NCBI GenBank assembly: GCA_002633005.1
Contig: NMRA01000538.1
Coordinates: 166,989-230,988, forward strand
Reading direction: 5' to 3'
Length of the DNA stretch: 64,000 nucleotides
From: Phoronis australis
Taxonomy: Eukaryota > Phoronida > Phoronidae
Below, piece after piece: positions 1 to 11,100 of the stretch (the first letter of the stretch is position 1; each line of letters begins with the position of its first letter). A model generated the notes under the pieces. The model was not told the DNA's origin and made no database searches. It worked only from the letters and a program-made list of their open reading frames with translations. Both the position numbers and the translations under genes were made by a program.

Positions 1-32
1 GATTTATGTTTAACGGCACCCAAACAATCAAT

Positions 33-1511
33 ACAAGAGCAAAGCAGAGCGTTGAAATGCACCCACAATAGCACCGTATACGGTATCCTTCTAGGGTTGT
101 TTATTGGTACCATAAAGTGGCCAGAAGAGGGCATATATGTAGTATGTTGTACTTTGCAAAATGGAAAGGCATGGTCATTGTCTCCTCAATAGGCTAGGGG
201 CAAAATGTGAGTGATCTTCATAATACAAGCACATCCTATACACCAGTTGCTTAAAGCACCACAGAAACATAGAATTAAAAACAAATTTACCAACATACGA
301 GATTAGCACAGCATTAGAATGCCAGAAACAAATTTCTACTTGGAACTTTTCCTTCATAGTCACGAAGTAACAAAAAGTATACACGTGAAGACTTATGAAA
401 ATACAGAGGTCAATGTAAAATACTAAAATTGCCACTAGAGGCAAACCGGTAGTCAGAATCATCCTAAAGTCGTTATCGTCCGTTGTCAACATCACATAAA
501 TACACTTGCTAAATTTAGTAAAGATCCTGCAAACGGTTTGGGAGATACAGCCATGGGCGCAAAAAAAAAGAATGCCACTAGGAGGCGCCACAGTAATCAA
601 AGTCATGGTAAATTCAGCATCAACCGTCCTCTTCATAGTAAGAACATACATGCCAATTTTCACAATCATACTTATAGCGGTTTGGTTGATAGAGGGGTGG
701 ACGCCAAAAAACAGACTAAAAAACAGTAAAAATGGCCACTGGGTGTCGCAAACTATGTCGAATCCATCCGAAAACGGGAGGATAGCGTCACCGCACTAAT
801 AGGTGCCTACATACCAAATTTCATGAAAATCCGTTAAGGACTTGTGAAACTGAGGTAAACGTGAAAAAATAAAATTGCCACTAGGGGGCACACTGGTAGG
901 TGGATCCGTCCAAAAGTCGTCATCGTCTGTTGTTAACATCATATAAATACACTTATTAAATTTCGTAAAGATCCTGCGAACCGTTTAGGAGATACAGCCA
1001 TAGGCGCAAAAAAAACAATACTGCCACTAGGAGGCGCCACAGTAGTCAAAATTGTCGGAAAATCATTGTCAACCATCCTCTACATAGTAAGCATATACAT
1101 GTCAATTTTCACAATCATCCTTTGAGCGGTTTGGTTGATAGAGGGGTGGACACACAAAAACAGACTAAAAAACACTAAAAATGGCCACTAGGTGGCGCAA
1201 ACTATGTCGAATCCATCCGAAAATACCAAATTTCATGAAAATCCGTTCAGGACTTTTGAAGATACAAAGGTAAGCGTAAAAAACTAAAATTGCCACTATG
1301 GGGCACACCGGTAGTCGGATCCGTCCGAAAGTATGCACAATGTGCCGTCCCATTCATGAATGGAACATATGTGCCAAATTTCATGAACGTACGTCAAAGG
1401 GTTTTGGAGATAGAGCAGCGGACGCCGGACGCCGGATGCCGCCCGGATGGACGGACGGAGATGACGGCATAATGCGTCCACATAATATTATAAATATGTG
1501 GGCACATAAAA
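33..1511 (+). mobile_element. Dispersed repeat, copy 1 (CTCF-motif-rich family)
   Basis: This copy begins with a CAAGAGCAA-type end followed by TTGAAATGCACCC and finishes at ATGTGGGCACATAAAAA. The same ends recur in the copies at 9,125, 50,578 and 63,419. Inside, a block of about 450 bp is repeated (compare the segments around 733 and 1,182), and each block carries variants of CCACTAG followed by GGTGGCGC, GGGGGCACAC or GGAGGCGCC. The short inverted sequences ATGCGCCC near the 5' end and GGGCGCAT near the 3' end suggest a non-autonomous DNA element. No transposase is present. It lies in an intron, or 3' of the visible part, of the CNG channel gene. The repeat call is secure; the class is inferred. 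Confidence 0.75.
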
Positions 1512-2214
1512 ATTTAATAAAATTGTGTAAGTATTTCCCAAAATTATTACTACGGGGCACTGTGTTAGTCAGATCTATCCAAAGTAAAAATACACTCGCC
1601 AAGTTTCACAATTAATAATCCTCCAAGGTATTTAGTAGATACACTTGCGGACGCTAGTGCATAAAAATGTATTTAAACCAAAAGAAAATGATTTTGTTAT
1701 AATACAGACCGTATATGACATGTGAGTATGAACAAAATGATGCCAACAACGATGTTCACGAATCAATACATTACGTGCCTGTCTGCCACACTTAACATCT
1801 GAACAAAGAACACTTTCCAGAAATAGACCTTATAAAAGAACCAACTATGTAACAAGTGATCTCAAAAATTTTTGCTGTTACCATAACAAAAAAGACACAC
1901 CTTACGGACCATTCCCTTAGACCAAGAAATTTCCAACATCACAGTCTGATCTAGAATCAGGTTTGATTAAACTTGACAAACATGCCTATTGTGTTGTTAC
2001 ACAATGCAGTGGTACATAGCTTACAGACAAACAAAGCAATCAGTGGTTTAAAGTTAAGTCTAACTTCTCTGAAAGACAAATGTTTTTTTCCATTCGAAGT
2101 TTTTTGGTAATAGTATTTCATAAAAAACACATTCTCGGCATCTGTTGCGGATTGGGCACAAGCTGTCTTACAACATCTCTTGTGGCGCTTTTTTATTGCC
2201 CATCTTACCAGAGA
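1512..2214. other. AT-rich intron sequence, nothing recognised
   Basis: I see no splice-flanked coding segment and no family-level repeat here. It lies downstream (minus strand) of the last visible channel exon, so it is probably intron. Confidence 0.5.
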
Positions 2215-2863
2215 TTACCAATTATACGTTATTTACCTGCATTCATTATATTGTAACTGTACTAGTCATAATAAATGACCTTACATCGCCTACCTCCGTC
2301 TCCTTTTCATCTCTGGTAACGAGCTTGCGACGCACGTATCATTTATCTATTATTCGGGACATATGTCGATCATAAATACTATATGTTTTAAATATCGGTT
2401 AGCGTGAGGCGTGCTGTTATATAATTGCTGGATTACGTGAACTTATCAGATGAACGCAAACAATGAGAGCTGGACTATGTAAACACTTGTTTGCCAACTT
2501 TCTCCCCTTGTTATTGCTGTCAATCTGATACCAACATAACGACAGGACTGCAATTTGGGAAACAGGGCGGGAGCGTAACGTGAGACAACAAGACTTAAAA
2601 ATGGAAGGTGTAGTTTATAACATATCAACAGCTTTTGTGCACTGCAGTATATTGAAACTGAAGTTTTTAGAAGTTCCAGTGTTCTGCCTTCACTTGGTCT
2701 ATTTATGATCGACATATGTCCCGGATAATAGATAAATGATACGTGCGTCGCAAGCTCGTTACCAGAGATGAAAAGGAGACTGATGTAGGCGATATAAGGT
2801 CATTTATTATGACTAGTACAATTACAATAAAATGAATACAGGTAAATAACGTATAATAGGTAA
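2215..2863. repeat. Large inverted repeat (about 163-bp arms, 323-bp loop)
   Basis: The left arm (2,215-2,377) and right arm (2,701-2,863) are near-perfect reverse complements. They share landmarks such as AATAAATGACCTTA, CATCTCTGGTAACGAGC and TTGCGACGCACGTATC. A third, more diverged arm copy lies at about 26,090-26,262. The right-hand copy extends to about 3,152, and that extension also matches 25,485-25,700 in reverse complement. This indicates a mobile element family with two head-to-head insertions here rather than a gene. Confidence 0.8.
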
Positions 2864-3152
2864 TGAGAGGAAGAGGGTGGGAAAATTGAATGAGTTTTTG
2901 ACATACGACAATGTGGCCGGAACAAAGTGAATCGAAAGCGAGGTTACAATAACAAAGAAAAACGCCCCTAAAGACACGTGACAATCATCAGCCTATGAGA
3001 GCCAAGAGCTGACGTGATAACAACAGACCAATACGAAGGCTGGAAAAACGACGTGTAGTCCTACACAAGGGAATAATGGAATAGACCAAGATGAGGGGGA
3101 AAAGGAGTAAGGCGGGTCCATATGCTCACATAAATATATTTAACGAGTGAAA
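2701..3152 (-). mobile_element. Dispersed element, copy related to 25,485-26,262
   Basis: Read on the minus strand, this segment shares landmarks with 25,485-26,262 in the same order: TTTAACGAGTGAA near its outer edge, ACACGTGACAATCATCAGCC in the middle and the CATAATAAATGACC to TTGCGACGCAC block at the inner edge. No coding capacity is visible. The class is unknown; an LTR-like piece or non-autonomous element is possible. Confidence 0.6.
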
Positions 3153-3181
3153 TACCATACATCATAACTTCTGGACCTACA

Positions 3182-3256
3182 GAGCCATGCACCTGGTAAA
3201 CCTAAACAGCTGCTCAGGATGTGCATGGCTCAGCCCCACAGGGCAAATGCCTGTGG
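3182..3256. repeat. Two adjacent perfect hairpins
   Basis: GAGCCATGCAC (3,182-3,192) pairs exactly with GTGCATGGCTC (3,221-3,231). Immediately after, CCACAGG (3,236-3,242) pairs exactly with CCTGTGG (3,250-3,256). There is no evidence for transcription; this may be the fold-back end of an element. Confidence 0.55.
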
Positions 3257-3651
3257 TTCAACCTGTGCAGTGTTTAATCACTTTTAATGGCTTTAATGAC
3301 ATGCCTTTCATCTGACTGGGGAAACAGTGGACGTGAGAGTACTGCATAGTTCTCGGTATGAGTGAGATGCTGGGAGGCAGCATTGGTTAAAAACAAGAAC
3401 ACTCTTTGAATAGACACCAATCCCCAGTAGAAAAAGCCAGGTGGCTCCGCAACACTGACAAATTTATTTTAAAAAAAGTCCCAGAAGTTGTAATTAATAA
3501 TTTTTTTGCATCTAGTTATTCGCGTGGATGAATAATAATGTCCGTCGTCTAACTACATTTACATAATATTTTCACCTGCTGATCATGCCACTATCACTTT
3601 CCAGCAAAAGAATATAAACAATGCAACCATTTGTTTTGCAAAGCAGTGACA

Positions 3652-3775
3652 GCTCATATTTTTCAAACAAAGCTCAAGGTTTTGGCTCAGAGCTTTTCAA
3701 ACATGGCTCAACATTTCAAATATGGCTCAGTTTTATATACATGGCTCAATATTTCCAAACATAGCTCAGTACTTG
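3652..3775 (+). repeat. Degenerate short tandem repeat with ATGGCTCA motif
   Basis: The motif AT/AAGGCTCA (often CATGGCTCA) recurs about every 25-27 bases, at least five times, separated by variable TTTCAAA-rich spacers. It looks like an old minisatellite. Confidence 0.5.
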
Positions 3776-3864
3776 TTGCAGCACCAGTTGCGAATACATA
3801 CGTAAGCAAAACACTGATTTTTACAAAAGTCTAAAAAAATCCAGTTTCAGATATGTTTCAGGTA

Positions 3865-5179
3865 CGTGTTATTTTTTGCAAAATGGCCTCTGCATTCATA
3901 TCGTGTTGTTAAGTTCAAGATATAACATTGATGACCCTTAAAAAATGCAGACAAATTGCTAACAACTAATGTAAAAGTTTGGATAAGATAGATCACGCTT
4001 TCAATTACAAAACACAAGCCTGGAGCTAAGATGAATACTAACTACACATCTTATGTTGCTGTACAGCAAGCAAACACGGAAAAGCAGATGCCTCTAGAGA
4101 TGTCAAAATAAGACTTACAGATTAGAACAATTCTACGTCAATAACTTTCAACACAGAAATCAATTAAACAGTGATCTGGAATGGACTACAAAGTGTATCC
4201 ACAATTTCTACATGTGTTAACATGCAGAAACCATGAAGCTTATGTCTCTAAAGTGGCTGCTGATAATTGAAATTAGACGCAGACCACTTAGACATAGCTT
4301 CTAGTGAAGATAATTTCCTGTCATTTGTTTAGTTTACTTACCTTGAAGTCAATTTTTCTCAGATAATGATGGCGGGCTTCCTTTGGATCTTCCTAAAAAT
4401 ACGGATATTTGAGCAATTCATAAATGCACAGAAATTCTATGGATTGACCGACTTTTAAACTAGAGAAAAATGCTAAATTTAACTGTCAGACCTGCACATT
4501 TCTCATCAATTTCTCAACCACTGAATGTCTAACTTTTCATACATAAAGCATTTTTTACTTTGTTAATTACTAGTACCAAATGAAGGCACATAACAGATTT
4601 AGAAAAAACAAGATTGTTACACACAAAAAAGATTGCTCTGTAAATTTCATTTGAGAAAAGTTTTTGTAGATGTCACTTGTGTGAGCTTGTCATACATAAA
4701 TGCCATCCAGTGTAGGAGGTACCCTAGAACAAGTTACTCTTGGAACCAGTTGTCACCAGGTTTATTAGTGGATGCTACTGTTGCACTGGGAGAACTATAG
4801 GCACATGTTTGAAAACCCCACAATTACTAATGTAGGATAACTTGTTCTAAAGCAACTTGCCCATGCTGTAGTGTGGATGCAAACCTACAGACAATGCAGA
4901 AGTAATTACCAGCTGTGCACTTGCTCAGTTAGACAAAGGGGTGTCTTACTCTTTGTGGATAGTGCACAGTGCGTAGTGTAGATGCCAGACTGTCACCAGG
5001 GGCACGGTGCTCTAAGGGCAAGTTGTTCTAGGGTAACTTTATAGTGTGGATACGACTTTGGTCTTAACCTGCACCAAACTGAGGCAAATTATGAGAAAAT
5101 TTGTGGGTGCATATCTTGTACTAGTAAACAGATTACTGTGAACGCAGGCATCCTTTTATGTTAATGGTACCATCAATTT
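3865..5179. repeat. Left copy of 1,315-bp direct duplication (contig overlap)
   Basis: This segment matches 5,296-6,610 base for base at a constant offset of 1,431, with only a handful of substitutions (for example A at 3,911 versus T at 5,342). It ends exactly at the N run. The right copy begins exactly after the N run. Two contig ends sharing a terminal overlap that was not merged would give this pattern; the substitutions fit allelic differences. Confidence 0.9.
4342..4392 (-). CDS. CNGB1: CNGB 51-nt micro-exon (S2-S3 linker), left copy
   Basis: The acceptor is CGTATTTTTAG and the donor is GTAAGT after 4,342. The 17 residues EDPKEARHHYLRKIDFK align with the KDMRNNYLKSRRFK segment that precedes S3 in beta subunits. 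It is phase 0 on both sides. An identical exon lies at 5,773-5,823; splicing both would repeat 17 residues in frame, but the second copy is probably an assembly artefact. Confidence 0.85.
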
Positions 5180-8100
5180 NNNNNNNNNNNNNNNNNNNNN
5201 NNNNNNNNNNNNNNNNNNNNNNNNNNNNNNNNNNNNNNNNNNNNNNNNNNNNNNNNNNNNNNNNNNNNNNNNNNNNNNNNNNNNNNNNNNNNNNNCGTGT
5301 TATTTTTTGCAAAATGGCCTCTGCATTCATATCGTGTTGTTTAGTTCAAGATATAACATTGATGACCCTTAAAAAATGCAGACAAATTGCTAACAACTAA
5401 TGTAAAAGTTTGGATAAGATAGATCACGCTTTCAATTACAAAACACAAGCCTGGAGCTAAGATGAATACTAACTACACATCTTATGTTGCTGTACAGCAA
5501 GCAAACACGGAAAAGCAGATGCCTCTAGAGATGTCAAAATGAGACTTACAGATTAGAACAATTCTACGTCAATAACTTTCAACACAGAAATCAATTAAAC
5601 AGTGATCTGGAATGGACTACAAAGTGTATCCACAATTTCTACATGTGTTAACATGCAGAAACCATGAAGCTTATGTCTCTAAAGTGGCTGCTGATAATTA
5701 AAATTAGACGCAGACCACTTAGACATAGCTTCTAGTGAAGATAATTTCCTGTCATTTGTTTAGTTTACTTACCTTGAAGTCAATTTTTCTCAGATAATGA
5801 TGGCGGGCTTCCTTTGGATCTTCCTAAAAATACGGATATTTGAGCAATTCATAAATGCACAGAAATTCTATGGATTGACCGACTTTTAAACTAGAGAAAA
5901 ATGCTAAATTTAACTGTCAGACCTGCACATTTCTCATCAATTTCTCAACCACTGAATGTCTAACTTTTCATACATAAAGCATTTTTTACTTTGTTAATTA
6001 CTAGTACCAAATGAAGGCACATAACAGATTTAGAAAAAACAAGATTGTTACACACAAAAAAGATTGCTCTGTAAATTTCATTTGAGAAAAGTTTTTGTAG
6101 ATGTCACTTGTGTGAGCTTGTCATACATAAATGCCATCCAGTGTAGGAGGTACCCTAGAACAAGTTACTCTTGGAACCAGTTGTCACCAGGTTTATTAAT
6201 GGATGCTACTGTTGCACTGGGAGAACTATAGGCACATGTTTGAAAACCCCACAATTACTAATGTAGGATAACTTGTTCTAAAGCAACTTGCCCATGCTGT
6301 AGTGTGGATGCAAACCTACAGACAATGCAGAAGTAATTACCAGCTGTGCACTTGCTCAGTTAGACAAAGGGGTGTCTTACTCTTTGTGGATAGTGCACAG
6401 TGCGTAGTGTAGATGCCAGACTGTCACCAGGGGCACGGTGCTCTAAGGGCAAGTTGTTCTAGGGTAACTTTATAGTGTGGATACGACTTTGGTCTTAACC
6501 TGCACCAAACTGAGGCAAATTATGAGAAAATTTGTGGGTGCATATCTTGTACTAGTAAACAGATTACTGTGAACGCAGGCATCCTTTTATGTTAATGGTA
6601 CCATCAATTTGAATCATAGCACTTCAACACATTTTACAGTAACAATGGCATATGGGTAATACAACTTATTGGCTGCAAAATGGCAAAACAGGAACGCTGC
6701 CTGTGGAATCAGAACTATCCAATTAACAGTGGCATCCAAATGAAGAATTGAACACTCATGATATTGACCATCATTTCCCCATAACAGACTGGCTGCAAGG
6801 CATCTCTGTGACATTTAACAAAACAAACTGTGCAAAACATTGAAACAATTATGACTAGTTTTTAAACTTCAGTTTTTGGAAAACTGCTAATTTTGTTGCC
6901 TTTTTCTGATAAGTAATGCCATTCCAATACGTGAGTAATGGCATAGATTTGTAAACATCATGAAGAGAGTCAATGAACTACAAAACATGTCCATGTTAAT
7001 TATTTTTGACTGAAAAATATGAAAATAATTTGACTCAAAAGTAGGCAACATTTGGACTGTAGTGAACATTAAAACCACTATAGATAAGTGAGAATCTGTT
7101 CAAAAGACACACTAAATTTGTGTTTCTAAGCAGATATGAATGAAACAACTATTGGGTTTGAATTCAGTCATATACGCAAACTGCGAATGATAATGGCAGA
7201 GTGCGAGCAAGATCATTATCTTGCTTGATCTCTGAAAAACAACATAATGACTTCAATGCCAGAGGGTCATACACTGTAGGTGGGCAGTTTCCTCTGACGT
7301 GTGACTTAAATACGAAAGCAATGAAATACTATGTTTTCTAATTGTTTCTTGACAAGCAAACTGACCTCAAAATTTCTTTGCCATTACAGAAATTAGTTTA
7401 TACCATCAAAAATAATGAAGAGATTACCTGCCATCGATATAAAGCATGTCAATGGTAGGTGACCCTCTTGAATTGGCACAATTTTTGAAAGGTTGCTTTA
7501 TCTCGTCAAACCTGGTGTTTTTTGTCAGTCTTGTTTATTTGTTGATTCCCCTAATGTTCTATTCCAGCTAAGGAAATGTACAATACATGTTTGATGTGGT
7601 TGAAAACCCTGGTTTATCATTTGCATTTTCGACACTGAGTAACGAGGTTAACTTCACATTAATAACAGATTATCGGATTCATCATTATGTTAACTCACCT
7701 CAATGAGTCCATTCTTCACAAACTTGAGTCTGATTTTCACTACAAAGATGTCAACTAGGTAGATGACGTCTGCCGTGTAATCACAGACCAACCAGTAGAT
7801 CAGGTTGTCATCAGTCTGGTAGGGGAACGAAGACCTCAATGCAATCACTGTCACGTTGTACATGTATGCCAGTGTAACCAGGAACAGCCAGAATAAGTAT
7901 GCGTAACCTGTTAAAGGAGTTGTCGGCAGCAATTGAAAAAAGGATCTTACAAATGGAACTTAGTGAGGCACTGTGACCGCATGGTCACAATATCCACAAC
8001 ACTTACTGACACCTTCCTGCATTAGTGAAAGAACTTTCATTTCTCAGCATGCATACAGTTAACGATTAAAGCAATCAAACAAAATACCATTCCCCGCCAC

Positions 8101-11100
8101 GACGACTAATTCTGTTAATAGCAAAAATGACTGGTAAAAACTACCAGGTTGCAAAATTTTAATTACAGAATGGCTTAGTCTGACCTTACTGACTAATTCA
8201 ACTTCATTCTCGGTCATCAGGTAAGACTACTCTGATGTTTGGCTCGGTTTCCGACCAGTCATCATGACGGGGAATTCTGGGTCATTTCATCTGAATACAT
8301 TTGGATTGTACTGTGTGTAGCCAACTTAAGGTAAATACTGTCTTGTAACTCCATGAAAAGGCCCAGGCCCGAGGGTTTTGCCAAAGGAGGGTTATAATTA
8401 GTAATGTCTCACTTAAACTTTTTTGTCACTCGATTTGACGCTTGTGTAGGATATCTTCAAAAATTACCTTTTGATGTGAAAACGGTTTTCATTAATCTTG
8501 ACATTTTGCACGAGAATAAATTGTCACCATGTTACGAAGAGATCAATAGAGTTCAGGCTCCATATGACAAGTTGACATTAACACATGAAAGAGTACCTTC
8601 TTCAAATCAAAAGGTAAGAATTGTTGTCTGGATGAATACTTTTGGCAGACCTTTTTTGACCAAAACCCCAACTGAATAGAAAACTAATAATGTCATTCCT
8701 ATTCACATTAATCGCAAAATATTCGCCCAAGCTCATTTTCCCACATTTTCTGTTAAAGTCATGTAGGACCCTAGAAAAATGTTCAAATTTGGCCAACTTC
8801 GGAACATCACGCGTCTCAGAAATGAACGCCGAATTCATAGTTTACGTCAAGCATCCACATACTACTGGTATGCCTTATGCAATGTTCTCTGAACCACAGT
8901 CCTGAATTGTTTTTAAAATGTTCCAACGGGACTATCAAAAATACGATTTCTACGATTTTCATGAAAAAACTTACATGCAAAAAAAACTAAATGATATTTA
9001 AAAAAACGTAACCGCATTTTTGAGTTGTCATTTTGAACATTTACATGTGACTATATAACAAGAAAAATTTTGTTATTGATATCATTTTTGCCATTAACGT
9101 ACTCAGATTGATTAAAAAAGAAAACAAGAAAAATGCAGAGCATCGAAATGCCCTCACGAATGCACCGCAAACGATGTGCTTCTAGGGGTGTTTATTTGGA
9201 ACATAAAAATGGCCACTAGAAGGCGCAAAATACGTCAAATCCATCTGAAAACTGGTATGTGTCATCAAGGCTGTATACCAAATTTCAGAACTTCTGGGAA
9301 ACCGAGGAAACCAAAAAAAAATGAAATTGCTACTAGGAGGCTATAGACGCAAAAAACATAACTGCCACTAAGAAGCACCACGGTAGATGAAGTCATCGGA
9401 AAATCATCGTCAGACTTCCTCTTTACATTAGGAACATTCATGCCAATTTCCACAACCATCCTCAGAGTGGTTTGGGTGACAGAGGGGCAGACGCCAAATA
9501 ACAGGACTCGAAAACAGTAAAAATGGCCACTAGGTAGTGCAAAATACCACAAATCAAACCAAAAACCAATGAATAGCATCAGCTCACTAATAGATGCCTA
9601 TCTGCCAAATTTTATGAAAATCCGTTGAGGACCTTGAAAGATACAGAGGTAAAATTAAAAACTAAAAAAGCCACTATGAGGACACAGGTAGTCCCATTCA
9701 TCTGAAAGACGTGGTCGTTTGTCAAGTTCATATAAATACACTTGCTTAATTTATAAAGATTCTGCAGAGNGCACCACAGTAGATGAAGTCATCGGAAAAT
9801 CGTCAGACTTCCTCTTTACATTAGGAACATACATGCCAATTTCCACAACCATCCTCAGAGTGGTTTGGGTGACAGAGGGGCAGACGCCAAATAACAGGAC
9901 TCGAAAACAGTAAAAATGGCCACCAGGTAGTGCAAAATACCACAAATCAAACCAAAAACCAATGAATAGCATCAGCTCACTAATAGATGCCTATCTGCCA
10001 AATTTTATGAAAATCCGTTGAGGACCTTGAAAGATACAGAGGTAAAATTAAAAACTAAAAAAGCCACTATGAGGACACCGGTAGTCCCATTCATCTGAAA
10101 GACGTGGTCGTTTGTCAAGTTCATATAAATACACTTGCTTAATTTATAAAGATTCTGCAGAGGGTTTCGGAGATACAGCCATGGGCGTAAAAAGCTGCCA
10201 CTAGGAGACGTCACAGTTGTCAAGGTTGTTGGAAAATCATCGTCAGCCCTCCTCTTCACATTAGGAACATACATGCCAATTTTCACAATCATCCTTAGAG
10301 TGGTTTGGTTTACAGAGGGGCAGATGCCAAAAAACAGACTCGAAAACAGTCAAAATGGCCACTAGGTGGCGCAAAATGTCTCGAATTCAACTGAAAACGG
10401 GACGATAGTGTCTCCTCACTAATAGATTCCAATTTTCTGAAAATCCGGTGACGACCTTTGAAGATACAGAGGTAAACGTAAAAAACTAAAATTGATACTA
10501 GGGGATACACCAGCAAAATTCAATAAAGATCCTGTTGAGCGTTTAGGAGATAAAGCCATGGGCCCAAAAACAAAACAGCCACTAGGAGGCGCCACAGTAT
10601 TTGAAGTCTTCGGAAAATCATCGTCAGCTGTTTTCTTCACAGTAAGAACATATATGCCAATTTTCAAAATCATCCCTAGAGCAGTTTGACTGTTAGAAGG
10701 GCGGACGTCAAAAAACAGCCACTGGGTGGTGCAAAGTACATCGAATCTGTCCGAATACGTGAGGATGGCATCATCTCACTCATAGATGACTAAATGCCAA
10801 ATTTTATGAAAATCTGTTGAGGACCTCCGAAGATACAGAGGTAAGCGTAAAAAACTAAAATTGCCACTAGGGGGCACACCAGTAGTCAAAGAGGTCCGAA
10901 ATTCATTGTCTTCTGCCGTCAGCTTTATAAGAACACATCTGCCAAATCTCATTAAGATCCTGTGAAGGGTTTAGGAGATAAAGCTGTGGGCGCATAAAAA
11001 TCAAATTCTACAAGCTTTCCACTTTCAGAAATATCTGTACTTTTACTGAGTTAAAGGAGAATGCCACCCGATTTAATTAGTCTTCTTTACCATCTTAATT

